A stretch of DNA of 64,000 nt from Deltaproteobacteria bacterium (GTDB taxonomy: Bacteria; Myxococcota_A; Polyangia; JAAYKL01): positions 17,563 through 81,562 of the forward strand of contig JAQTNF010000004.1 in assembly GCA_028713995.1 (NCBI GenBank), given 5' to 3'. Shown here one piece after another: positions 9,433-18,055 of this stretch. The number at the start of each line of letters is the position of its first letter. Positions within the stretch are counted from its first letter, which is position 1. The notes below the pieces were generated by a model that did not search any database, had not been told where the DNA came from, and saw only the letters and a list, made by a program, of their open reading frames with translations. Both the position numbers and the translations under genes were made by a program.

Positions 9433-10845
9433 ATGGAGACGAAATCCGCGGATCTGGTCATCCTGGGCGCCGGGCCCGGGGGTTACGTGGCCGCCATCCG
9501 GGGCGCGCAGCTCGGGCTCGAGACCATCGTGGTCGAGGACGGGCAGGTGGGCGGCGTGTGCCTGAACTGGGGCTGCATCCCGTCCAAGGCGCTCATCCAC
9601 GCGGCCGACACCTTGCACGTCCTGCGGGCCGACGCGGCCGAGATGGGCATCCGCGGGGTCGAGGGCGCTTCGCTCGACGCGGGCGCCATGCAGGAGTGGA
9701 AGGGAGGCATCGTCAAGAAGCTCGTCACGGGCGTGAAGACGCTGTTCAAGGGCAACGGCGTGACGCTCGTGAACGGCCGCGGCACGCTGCTCTCTTTGAC
9801 CGAGGTGGAGGTCGCGACCAAGGACGGACCGGTGCGCGTCACGGCGCGCAAAGGCGTCATCCTGGCCACGGGCGGCAGCCCCATCGACCTGCCCGCCCTG
9901 CCGCGCGACGGTGAAACGGTCATCGGCGCGAGGGAGGCCGTGTCCCTCGGCCGCATCCCGGGCCGCGTGGCGGTCATCGGCGGCGGCGTGATCGGGCTCG
10001 AGCTCGGCACGGTGCTGCGCAAGCTCGGCGCCGAGGTCACGGTCGTGGAGCTGCTCCCGACGATCCTGCCCGGCATGGATCCGGACGTGGTGTCCGCGGT
10101 GGCGCGCCGCCTGCGCCAGCTCAAGATGGAGGTGCTCACGTCGGCGCGGGCCGAGGCCGTGGAGAGGCGGGGCCAGGGCGCGGCGCTCACCGTGACGCGC
10201 GAAGGCGAAGCGCGCACGATCGAGGTGGACAAGGTGCTCGTGGCCGTGGGCATGCGGCCCGTGGCCACCGGGATCGGGCTCGAGGCGCTCGGCGTGCGCA
10301 CGGACAAACGCGGGTTCGTGGAGACCGACGAACGCTGTTGCACGAGCGTGCCGGGCGTGTACGCGGTCGGCGATCTCGCGGGCCAGCCCATGCTCGCGCA
10401 CAAGGCCTCGTTCGAGGGCGAGATCGCGGCCGAGGCGATCGCCGGGCACGGGGAACGAACTCGCAAGAAGGCCATCCCGTCCGCGGTGTTCACGGATCCC
10501 GAGGTCGGGAGCGTGGGCCTCACCGAGCCGGACGCCGTGGCCGCGGGGCACGAGGTCAAGGTGGGCAGGTTCTTCTTCGCCGCGTCGGGCAAGGCCATGG
10601 CGCTCCAGGAGACGGGCGGGCTCGCCAAGGTGGTGGCCGACGCGAGGACCGGCAGGATCCTGGGCGCGCACATCGCGGGCCCGCACGCGTCCGACCTGCT
10701 CGCCGAGGCGGCCCTGGCCGTGGAGCTGGGACTCGAGCCACGGCGCGTGGGCGAGATCGTGCACGCGCACCCCACGCTCTCCGAGGTGCTCTGCGAGGCC
10801 ATGCTCGCGGTCACCGGCGAGGCCATCCACGCGGTCCGCAAGTGA
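9433..10845 (+). CDS. lpdA: Dihydrolipoyl dehydrogenase
   Basis: VILGAGPGGYVAAIRGAQLG (FAD), GGVCLNWGCIPSKALI redox-active Cys pair, VIGGGVIGLELGTVLRKLGAEVTVVE (NAD), C-terminal HAHPTLSEVL. Confidence 0.97.
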   Translation: METKSADLVILGAGPGGYVAAIRGAQLGLETIVVEDGQVGGVCLNWGCIPSKALIHAADTLHVLRADAAEMGIRGVEGASLDAGAMQEWKGGIVKKLVTGVKTLFKGNGVTLVNGRGTLLSLTEVEVATKDGPVRVTARKGVILATGGSPIDLPALPRDGETVIGAREAVSLGRIPGRVAVIGGGVIGLELGTVLRKLGAEVTVVELLPTILPGMDPDVVSAVARRLRQLKMEVLTSARAEAVERRGQGAALTVTREGEARTIEVDKVLVAVGMRPVATGIGLEALGVRTDKRGFVETDERCCTSVPGVYAVGDLAGQPMLAHKASFEGEIAAEAIAGHGERTRKKAIPSAVFTDPEVGSVGLTEPDAVAAGHEVKVGRFFFAASGKAMALQETGGLAKVVADARTGRILGAHIAGPHASDLLAEAALAVELGLEPRRVGEIVHAHPTLSEVLCEAMLAVTGEAIHAVRK

Positions 10846-11510
10846 CGAGGCGCACGGTGAAGCTCGTGATCCTCGGAGGGCGAGCGCCTTACGAGGAAAC
10901 GCGGCGGCAACAGCTCAAGCTCGTGGAGCAACGCAAGGCAGGGGGGCCGGACACGCTCCTTCTTCTCGAGCACGAGCCGGTCATCACTCTCGGCAGGAGC
11001 GCGGACGACAGGGGCGTGCTCGCAAGCGCGCAGGAGCTTGAGCGGCTCGGCGTCCGCGTGCACCGGGTCGAGCGCGGTGGAGAAGCCACGTACCATGGCC
11101 CGGGGCAGATCGTGGGCTACCCGGTGGTGCATCTGCCGGGCCTGGGGCTCGGCGTGCGCAAGTACGTGAGCCTGCTCGAGGAGGTCATGATCCGCGTTGC
11201 GGCGCGCTACGGCGTGACCGCGTTCCGCAAGCCCAAGCTCACGGGCGCCTTCACGGCTCAAGGCAAGCTCGGCGCCATCGGCGTGCGCGTCACGCGCGGC
11301 GTCGCGTTCCACGGCTTCGCGTTCAACGTATGCCCCGATCTCTCGCACTACCGGCTCATCGTCCCGTGCGGCCTCGTCGACACGCCCGTCGCCTCGTTGG
11401 CCTCGATCCTGGGGCGAGCCCCGTCCATGGCCGAAGCGCGCGAGGCGATCGCGGATGCGTTCGTGGCTGTCTTCGACGTCGACCTCGTGGCCAGTCCACA
11501 ACGGGAGTGA
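10842..11510 (+). CDS. lipB: Lipoyl(octanoyl) transferase; alternative GTG start at 10857
   Basis: LLLLEHEPVITLGRSA, VERGGEATYHGPGQIVGYPVV, FRKPKLTGAFTAQGKLGAIGVRV, HGFAFNVCPDLSHY; overlaps lpdA stop. Confidence 0.94.
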   Translation: MTRRTVKLVILGGRAPYEETRRQQLKLVEQRKAGGPDTLLLLEHEPVITLGRSADDRGVLASAQELERLGVRVHRVERGGEATYHGPGQIVGYPVVHLPGLGLGVRKYVSLLEEVMIRVAARYGVTAFRKPKLTGAFTAQGKLGAIGVRVTRGVAFHGFAFNVCPDLSHYRLIVPCGLVDTPVASLASILGRAPSMAEAREAIADAFVAVFDVDLVASPQRE

Positions 11511-11636
11511 ATCCCGCGGCCACGATATATTGTTCCCGTCCTTGGCATAATGCGGCCGAGTGGTACGTTGATGATTATGGATGGGAGTGAATAGGGGGAC
11601 GGCCGTCGTCCGTCCAAGTCGTGACGGAGGTGCGTC

Positions 11637-12986
11637 ATGAAGCCAGTTCTAAGAACCGCGGTGCTTGTCGTCGGCGCGATCGCCGTTCTCGGGTGGTCCC
11701 CGGACGCGACGGCGCAGCTTGTCGGCAGGAGGAACGGCGGCGATCACGCGGCGCCGGTCGAGCACCGATCGCAGGGAAACCGCCTGTCGAAGGGTCGAGT
11801 CCAGCCCGCGGGCGCGCTCCGAAAGCGCAAACCCGTCGCGGCGGTGCAGCCGCCGATGGCCGTCCAGGCTCCGCAGGCGGCACAGGCTCCGCGGGCGGCA
11901 CAGGCTCCGCGGGCGGCACAGGCTCCGCGGGCGACACAGGCTCCGCAGGCGGCACGGGCGTCCATGCGCGCGCCGGCGCCCATGTCCACGCCTTCAGCGG
12001 TCACCCAGCGTCCGCCCCGGCTCGCAACGCCCGTTGCGAACCGGCCGATCGTCTCGAATCCGGGCGTCGTCCGTCCCGCCCCCAGGCCGAGCCAGGCGCT
12101 CGTGCGCCCGTCCGCCGTGACGCAGCGCGTGCAGCCGACCTTCAAGCGCGGCGGCCGCGTATTTGGCCAGCAGGTGGTCGTGCGCAACAACGAGGTCCTG
12201 GTGCGGCGCTCGTACTCACACTCGCAGCGCGCGGATCGCCACCGTGGTCACGACGGCCATGAAGGCCATCACGACGAGGACCGCTACTACCATCACGAGC
12301 ACTGGCACCACCACGACTACGACTGCTACGTGCACACCTGGGCCTACGGCCCCTGGTTCTGGCCCTTCTGGTACGCGCCTTTCCCGGCGCCCTGGCCCTA
12401 CACCTGGGTCTGGGTGGGAGCCCCCTGGTACGCGACCTGGGGCTGGTACTGGGAGCCGTACCCGGTCTACGTCGGGCCGTCCTACTGGGTCACGGACTAC
12501 GTGATGGCGCGCGAGCTGGAGGACGAGTACGCCCGGGGCTACGCGGCCGGCCAGCAGTCGGCGGGCACGCCCATCTCGCAGCCCGTGAAGGAGCAGCTGC
12601 GCACCCAGGTGGAAGCCACGGCCAAGGGGTTCGAGGCCAACGAGCCGGTCACGCTCGAGGCGGCCCTTGGCGACCCGAACCACCTCTTCGTCGTGGACAC
12701 GCCGCTGTCGGTCGCGACCGCACAGAACGCGACCTGCGCGCTTTCGGGCGGCGACATCGTCAAGCCGGCCGGTGAGAGCGACCCGGACGCGGCCGTGGCC
12801 ACGATGGTCGTTGTGACCGCGAAGCGCGAGAGCTGCGCGGCCGGCTCTCAGGTCACCCTCTCGTACACCGACCTCCAGGAGATGCTGAACACCTTCGGCG
12901 CCGCGGTCGACGACGGCATGAACGAGCTGCAAAAGCAGCACGGCGCGCCGGGCAAGGCCGCCGAGCAGGGCGAGACCGCCCAGTAG
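11637..12986 (+). CDS. Secreted hypothetical protein with QAP(R/Q)AA repeats, His-rich and Trp/Tyr-rich segments
   Basis: 449 aa; N-terminal signal-like segment, QAPRAA repeats, HHEHWHHHDYDC then WAYGPWFWPFWYAPFPAPWPYTWVWVGAPWYATWGWYWEPYP. Confidence 0.75.
   Translation: MKPVLRTAVLVVGAIAVLGWSPDATAQLVGRRNGGDHAAPVEHRSQGNRLSKGRVQPAGALRKRKPVAAVQPPMAVQAPQAAQAPRAAQAPRAAQAPRATQAPQAARASMRAPAPMSTPSAVTQRPPRLATPVANRPIVSNPGVVRPAPRPSQALVRPSAVTQRVQPTFKRGGRVFGQQVVVRNNEVLVRRSYSHSQRADRHRGHDGHEGHHDEDRYYHHEHWHHHDYDCYVHTWAYGPWFWPFWYAPFPAPWPYTWVWVGAPWYATWGWYWEPYPVYVGPSYWVTDYVMARELEDEYARGYAAGQQSAGTPISQPVKEQLRTQVEATAKGFEANEPVTLEAALGDPNHLFVVDTPLSVATAQNATCALSGGDIVKPAGESDPDAAVATMVVVTAKRESCAAGSQVTLSYTDLQEMLNTFGAAVDDGMNELQKQHGAPGKAAEQGETAQ
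11865..11954 (+). repeat. Five 18-bp in-frame tandem repeats (CAGGCTCCGC[A/G]GGCGGCA)
   Basis: Units at 11865, 11883, 11901, 11919, 11937 encode QAP(Q/R)A(A/T). Confidence 0.9.
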
Positions 12987-13023
12987 ACGGCCGGGTCGAT
13001 GTCGGTTCTGTCAATGTAGGTTC

Positions 13024-13051
13024 TTGACAGGCCGCGTCTTCCGCCTACACT
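13024..13051 (+). promoter_or_regulatory. Candidate sigma70 promoter for tRNA-Asn
   Basis: Perfect TTGACA (13024-13029), 16-nt spacer, TACACT (13046-13051), 16 nt before tRNA 5' end. Confidence 0.6.
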
Positions 13052-13067
13052 CCGGCGCTGTGCTTGT

Positions 13068-13143
13068 TCCGGTTTAGCTCAGTCGGTAGAGCAAGCGGCT
13101 GTTAACCGCTGGGTCGGGGGTTCAAGTCCCTCAACCGGAGCCA
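13068..13143 (+). tRNA. tRNA-Asn (anticodon GTT), CCA encoded
   Basis: Cloverleaf: TCCGGTT/AACCGGA acceptor, GCTCAGTCGGTAGAGC D-arm, AGCGGCTGTTAACCGCT anticodon arm, GGGGGTTCAAGTCCCTC T-arm, GCCA end. Confidence 0.97.
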
Positions 13144-13148
13144 CGCAG

Positions 13149-13176
13149 GGGGGAGCCACTAACAGGTGGCTCCCCC
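13149..13176 (+). terminator. Perfect 11-bp hairpin just after tRNA-Asn (GGGGGAGCCAC-TAACAG-GTGGCTCCCCC)
   Basis: 11-bp stem, 6-nt loop, 5 nt after tRNA CCA; no long T tract. Confidence 0.55.
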
Positions 13177-13216
13177 GCTTAACGCCGCGCAGAGCGCGCG
13201 GCTTGACGATACAAGC

Positions 13217-13247
13217 GGAAGCCCCGTCTCGGTGAGGCGGGGCTTCC
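13217..13247 (+). terminator. Second strong hairpin (GGAAGCCCCGTCTC...GAGGCGGGGCTTCC)
   Basis: About 14-bp stem including one G-U pair, followed by GTGTTTGT. Confidence 0.55.
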
Positions 13248-13486
13248 GTGTTTGTGGAGCCACGGGATCGGTGGCCGAAGCGGCTCTGTTGGTCAACGAG
13301 TCTTTCTCAGAGACGTCGGAGCCAATTCTGGTTCTTGGAGTGGAGGCTTGCCAACCCATCGAAGAATGCCACTGCCTTTGTCCGAGGGGAAACTGAACGG
13401 CGTGCTAAAATCGGTGTTGGGCCAAGGGATCGCGATCCCTCACCATGTCTGTGCGCTTGAGATTGAGTGGGCAGAAGGAAGTTCGC

Positions 13487-14926
13487 ATGGCGAAGATCAG
13501 ACATCCGAGACTGTTCTCCAAATATTTCAACATTGATCCCGCCCGTCTTGCTTCCATGGGGATCATGGATCCAGTTTTAAACGTCGATACCAAACTGTTC
13601 ATCGATCCGCTGCTGCTATCAAGGAGTAGCCACCAAGCGATTGCGACTGACGCCCCGGTTAGCTTTCGTAAATACTTTGAGAATATCATCAGACTTCTGC
13701 GATCCACCCGATGCCGTGATGATGTAGCTTGGCGCGAGGTGACTAGGCGCCTCTTGATTCGAGAGGTGAAGTGGACCTGCATCGGGTACGGCGCTTCTTC
13801 TATCCGCGGCCGGCGGTCGGCACGATCTCTCACGGATCGTCTCGTTCAGACGGCGAAGGAAATAGTGGACCTTGGTATCACGGATCCTGAACTTTTCAGT
13901 CTCCTTCCTTTGATCGAGGACGGCATCGGCCCCGATCTCATCAGTGACTTGACGACCGTGGCGATTCTCAATGATCTCGCCGCGTTTACGGCGCAGATCG
14001 CCCTGCATCTTAGTATTCCGACGCGCTCCTTTACGTTCGGTGACCACGCCTACCAGTTGCCCGTAAATCCTACCGAGCGGAAGCTTGTGCCAGTACTGCT
14101 ATTGCCGCGGGATATCCTAAGTGCCCTTCCAGTCGCATCGGACTGGAGTGAGGTAGCTGACGCCGCCGCGAAGACGAGCGAACTTCGGCGTCGCGTCAAT
14201 CGCCTGATCGGTAATATCTGGGCGGCGAAAACACGAAAAGAGAAGGCATTTCTCCGTTCGACTGTTCTTTCGAGTAGAGAGGCATTCCAGACGTTGCTCG
14301 ACACCGTGCGCCAAGCGACGACTGACCCCTACGATATTGATCGTGACACAGAGGGGCTGTTCAAGTGGCGTTCGGTCTTCCAGACTGTAGCGACCCAGTA
14401 TCCATTACCGCTCTCGTTGGCTGGTCCTCCTAGTGCCATAATCGCGAAAGCCGTAGTTGATGCCATCGTGGCCCAGTTTCAGTCGCTGGTCGAGGACAAG
14501 GGTCTGTGGAAGTTGCTTTGGAATGGCAACAAGCCCCATCGGGAGAAGGTCAGTCAGATGCTGTTTTTCGCCGTCGCAGAGTCTTACTGCCAGGCGAACA
14601 ATATTGATGTCACGCCTGAAGCCGATACCGGATCCGGTCCAGTTGATTTCAAGTTCTCGTCCGGGTACTCGGTCCGCATCCTGGTCGAGGTCAAGTTGTC
14701 AAACAACCCCAAGCTCATCCAGGGATACAAAGCACAGTTGGAGACATACAAAGCTTCCCAACGCCCTGTCCATGCGATCTACTTGGTCATCGATGTGGGG
14801 AAACTCGGTGACAAAGACCAGAAGCTTCTAGATGTGAAGAACGTCTGGAATTTCAGCTCGCCGGTTTCAGAGGTCATTTTCGTTGATGGCAATGTCAGGC
14901 TGTCCGCAAGCCAACGTAGGGCTTGA
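13487..14926 (+). CDS. Hypothetical island protein with C-terminal PD-(D/E)XK-like nuclease motif
   Basis: Start MAKIRHPRLFSKYFNIDPARLASMGI preceded by AAGGAAG RBS; C-terminal GPVDFKFSSGYSVRILVEVKLSNNPKLIQGYKAQLETY (D...EVK) resembles restriction-type nuclease core. Confidence 0.6.
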   Translation: MAKIRHPRLFSKYFNIDPARLASMGIMDPVLNVDTKLFIDPLLLSRSSHQAIATDAPVSFRKYFENIIRLLRSTRCRDDVAWREVTRRLLIREVKWTCIGYGASSIRGRRSARSLTDRLVQTAKEIVDLGITDPELFSLLPLIEDGIGPDLISDLTTVAILNDLAAFTAQIALHLSIPTRSFTFGDHAYQLPVNPTERKLVPVLLLPRDILSALPVASDWSEVADAAAKTSELRRRVNRLIGNIWAAKTRKEKAFLRSTVLSSREAFQTLLDTVRQATTDPYDIDRDTEGLFKWRSVFQTVATQYPLPLSLAGPPSAIIAKAVVDAIVAQFQSLVEDKGLWKLLWNGNKPHREKVSQMLFFAVAESYCQANNIDVTPEADTGSGPVDFKFSSGYSVRILVEVKLSNNPKLIQGYKAQLETYKASQRPVHAIYLVIDVGKLGDKDQKLLDVKNVWNFSSPVSEVIFVDGNVRLSASQRRA

Positions 14927-14988
14927 AAACAGGGAGATGACTTACTATTCCTTCAATTTGATGGAGTACAAGTAAGCGGACCGAGTCC

Positions 14989-16644
14989 TTATTCTCCAAT
15001 AATGGAAGGGATGTCTTCGAAAGGCCCAATAGGTGATTCGCCGCTGACAATCCGTGCAGCTTCGTGGTGGAGGTCGACCAACACCTCCTCACGGGCGATT
15101 CTTTCAATATCAGCAGCCTCTTTAACGGCGTCAGCCTTGTCGCCTTTGAGCCAAAGCGCGTTGACAAGCAGGAGTCGTGTCCGAACCCACTGCTCCGTTG
15201 CCCGCTCCTTTTCAAACAGCGCACAGGCGTGTTCAAGACGCGCGATTGTTCGGCCGATCTGTTGTGTACGACCAACCGCCAACTCTGGGGTCGGCGGAAC
15301 GAGTTTGTCGTTGATGAGCGTCTCCTGAATCATGCACAAGCAGAAGACGTACAACCCTTCTGCAACTAGAATGTCCACGTGTAGGCCATCTGCGATCTTC
15401 AGTGCCAGTTCGAAGTCTTTCTCCCACTGACGCATTTTCTCGACAAGGAGTACAGCACTTGCTGCCCTATCGTTCACCATCGCATCTGCAATCCCAATTT
15501 GCTCAGTCATTCGAAAGGTGACAACCTGTTCGCGGAAACTCCTGTTAATGGCATAATACCGTAATTCAAGCGCGATAAAGTCCGCCTGGATAGCCAGGAG
15601 AATCCATGTTCCACCGCGAACTTGAAGTCTTGTTGCTATCGACCGAGCGCTCTCTGCGTACCCATCTCCGCCATTCTTGACCCCATCAAGCCGAAGTCGC
15701 TCTAGTCTTGCATAGATCGCCGATACGCTGTCAGGATACTGAGTCTCGATCTGCGCGACCTCGTTTACGTATTTCTCATAGTCGAGAACGCCTAGCGACT
15801 TACTCAGCGTCGCAGACAGGAATGCATGGAGCGCTCGATCGGTGTCGTTTCTCAAGGTTGAGACTCCACTGCCCTTCAGCGCCTCGAAGGCAGTGCCCAT
15901 CTGTGACAACAGGTAAGCTGCATAAGCTTTCGCCAGGAGTAACGTTCCGTTCAACTCTTCTGGAGGAAGCTTGTTTACTAGTCGCAAGACCTCGTCGGCT
16001 TGACCATGAGCTGCAAGCCCAAGTCCGTGATCTCCAAGGTACTCCGCGATGGTTCCATGGTCTGTAAGATCCGCTTTTGACGGATCATAGGTAAATGGTC
16101 CACTCATATAGACGCCTTGCAGGCGCATCTTGAGCCGCAGATCTTTCTCGCCCAACGCCTCCTCGATCATTCGTTCATGGATCACTTGAACCGCGGCGTG
16201 ATCAAGAACGTCGTAGAAACGCACCGTGATCGAGTGCTGGGTTTGCCAAGCGGTTCCCGACTTCTCGTACTCCACCAAGACCTCCTCCGCCCATCGGTAA
16301 TAGCTTGCGCCGGTGTCCCGGGCGAAGAAAACATAAATCGAGCGCGGACTATTGAGTAGGTAATTCAGATTCTTTCGATCCACAGAGTAGCTGAACGACC
16401 CATCCATATTAGTACCCTTGGTCGATGCCTTGATCTGTGCGTGGAAACGAATATTCGTGGGAGAGGTATCGTATCCCTGATTTAGGAACTGCACCTCGAC
16501 CCAGAAATCCGTTCCATAGTCGATCTCGTCCTCGCGACGGATGACAAACAGAGGATCCTTGAAAAGCCTCCGAAAGGCCTCACGGCTCTCCGTCTCGCCC
16601 ACATGTTCGGTGGTTCGTGTCGGGAGATCGTCAAGATGTCCCAT
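14989..16644 (-). CDS. DUF4365-like protein with helical-repeat (TPR-like) C-terminal region
   Basis: Start MGHLDDLPTRTTEHVGETESREAFRRLFKDPLFVIRREDEIDYGTDFWVEVQF...FHAQIKAS, DUF4365/PD-(D/E)XK-like core; long helical tail. Confidence 0.7.
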   Translation of the reverse strand: MGHLDDLPTRTTEHVGETESREAFRRLFKDPLFVIRREDEIDYGTDFWVEVQFLNQGYDTSPTNIRFHAQIKASTKGTNMDGSFSYSVDRKNLNYLLNSPRSIYVFFARDTGASYYRWAEEVLVEYEKSGTAWQTQHSITVRFYDVLDHAAVQVIHERMIEEALGEKDLRLKMRLQGVYMSGPFTYDPSKADLTDHGTIAEYLGDHGLGLAAHGQADEVLRLVNKLPPEELNGTLLLAKAYAAYLLSQMGTAFEALKGSGVSTLRNDTDRALHAFLSATLSKSLGVLDYEKYVNEVAQIETQYPDSVSAIYARLERLRLDGVKNGGDGYAESARSIATRLQVRGGTWILLAIQADFIALELRYYAINRSFREQVVTFRMTEQIGIADAMVNDRAASAVLLVEKMRQWEKDFELALKIADGLHVDILVAEGLYVFCLCMIQETLINDKLVPPTPELAVGRTQQIGRTIARLEHACALFEKERATEQWVRTRLLLVNALWLKGDKADAVKEAADIERIAREEVLVDLHHEAARIVSGESPIGPFEDIPSIIGE

Positions 16645-16666
16645 TTCCCCTCCGTTTCTCCTTGAT

Positions 16667-18055
16667 TCACGCATTCGAGACACTGGGAATTCCCGAAGCG
16701 TATCCCCCGCTCCCACTTCGCAGACCGAGCACCCCTTCGGCGACCAATTCCTGCTCCACCCATCGTCCCGCTTCGCGGATGGCCCGTAGTAGATCAACGC
16801 CCACCTCTGCCGGCGACATAGTGACCAGCGACCGGATCTCTTCACTCTCACTTTCCGTAAGTGGTAACCCTTCATTCACAAAACGCTGAAAGATCGCGAC
16901 GTCCATCCACAACGGGTCGATGGCCAGGCCGCTTCGCCGGCGCAGGCTGCGCAGGATGAGCACGCCGAAACGATCGAGGTCTCCCCAGTGCACGATGGGC
17001 ACCGAGGGCGCCGCACTGGCCAGCAGGCCGAGCAGCCGCACGACCGCCCAGTTGGCCTGTCCCTCACTCAGGAGAACTATCTCGTCTCGACCGCTTGCGC
17101 GCAGCCACTCGATGTAGTCGTTGAATGTTGTCTCGTTCTCTATGCTGACTACCCGCTCGGCGCGCATGTCTGCGACCTGAGCGTCCCGGAGGTGAAGCAA
17201 CAGCAGTCTGCACGGCTCGCCGAGGTCATGGTGAGCAGATGGCGCATCGATCCTCCGTCCATGTTTCTGAAGGATGAAACGCCCGTAGCAAAGGACGTCG
17301 ATCGGCGTCTCGTTGCGGAACACGCCCAGGCATTCGAGTGCGAGGCGCCTGCGGTCGCCGGGTTCTCGAAGACCCTCTGCATCCACCTTCTCGACGAGGC
17401 CGGGGACATAGCGTAGCAGGGCGTCGGCGACTCGCACGTACCGCCGGTCGCCCGCTCGCAGGCCCTTCGTCGATCCCGTGGCGCGCCGTGCGAAGTTGGC
17501 GAGACGCACAGGTTGTTCGTTCTTCTCGGCCAGCTCCATGCAACGAGCCGCTACCGCCAGCTCCCGCTCAACGCGTGCGAGCCCATCGTCGCGAGCAAGA
17601 GCGAACATCTCGCCCCGGCAGCCAGCGAGCTTCTCGGCCTCGGTCATCAGGAATGCCGCCGCGGCGCCAGCGTGTTGTGCAGCCAGTTCCGACGCCCGGC
17701 TGGCAGCCTGCTCCGCGAGACTCGCGTTCTCCGCGCGCAGGTTCCTCGGCGGGCGACCCGCTGCCGCGTACAGGACCTCGGACAGCCCCGGTGATCCTTC
17801 GCTCCGCAGCCGCTCGTCGGCTCGTGCCAGATCCAGACGAACGCACATCTCTCTGTCATTCGAAGCACGCACCGCCGCCGCCGATAGTAAACGTACCGCT
17901 GCATCACGCTCCTCGCGGCTCCCGCAGCGCAGGATCATCTGCTTTGGAAGCGCGCCGCGCGAATCGCATCGGTCGAGGATCGCGGCCATGACGGTGCGAA
18001 GGGCGCCGTCGCGGGAAAGCTGGGCGCGCAGGCTCTCGACAGGTCCCTCCTTCAT
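16667..18055 (-). CDS. jetD: Wadjet JetD-like protein (Toprim/DUF2220-like)
   Basis: C-terminal VVSIENETTFNDYIEWL...IVLLSEGQANWAVVRLL...VHWGDLDRFGVLILRSLRR matches the Toprim-like region of JetD; gene order jetA-B-C-D. Confidence 0.85.
   Translation of the reverse strand: MKEGPVESLRAQLSRDGALRTVMAAILDRCDSRGALPKQMILRCGSREERDAAVRLLSAAAVRASNDREMCVRLDLARADERLRSEGSPGLSEVLYAAAGRPPRNLRAENASLAEQAASRASELAAQHAGAAAAFLMTEAEKLAGCRGEMFALARDDGLARVERELAVAARCMELAEKNEQPVRLANFARRATGSTKGLRAGDRRYVRVADALLRYVPGLVEKVDAEGLREPGDRRRLALECLGVFRNETPIDVLCYGRFILQKHGRRIDAPSAHHDLGEPCRLLLLHLRDAQVADMRAERVVSIENETTFNDYIEWLRASGRDEIVLLSEGQANWAVVRLLGLLASAAPSVPIVHWGDLDRFGVLILRSLRRRSGLAIDPLWMDVAIFQRFVNEGLPLTESESEEIRSLVTMSPAEVGVDLLRAIREAGRWVEQELVAEGVLGLRSGSGGYASGIPSVSNA

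Noticed and set aside
9379-11501. Minus-strand ORFs of 483 and 672 aa
   Set aside because: Antisense to lpdA/lipB, which have unmistakable family motifs.
11865-11954. Possible CRISPR-like repeat
   Set aside because: Contiguous 18-bp in-frame coding repeat with no spacers.
13136-13262. att direct repeats (GGAGCCAC) marking integration
   Set aside because: Only 8-9 bp and partly within a hairpin; no integrase and no distal copy of the tRNA end found by eye.
13166-13460. Short plus-strand ORFs between tRNA-Asn and the first island gene
   Set aside because: Mutually overlapping in several frames with no recognisable motif; left unannotated.
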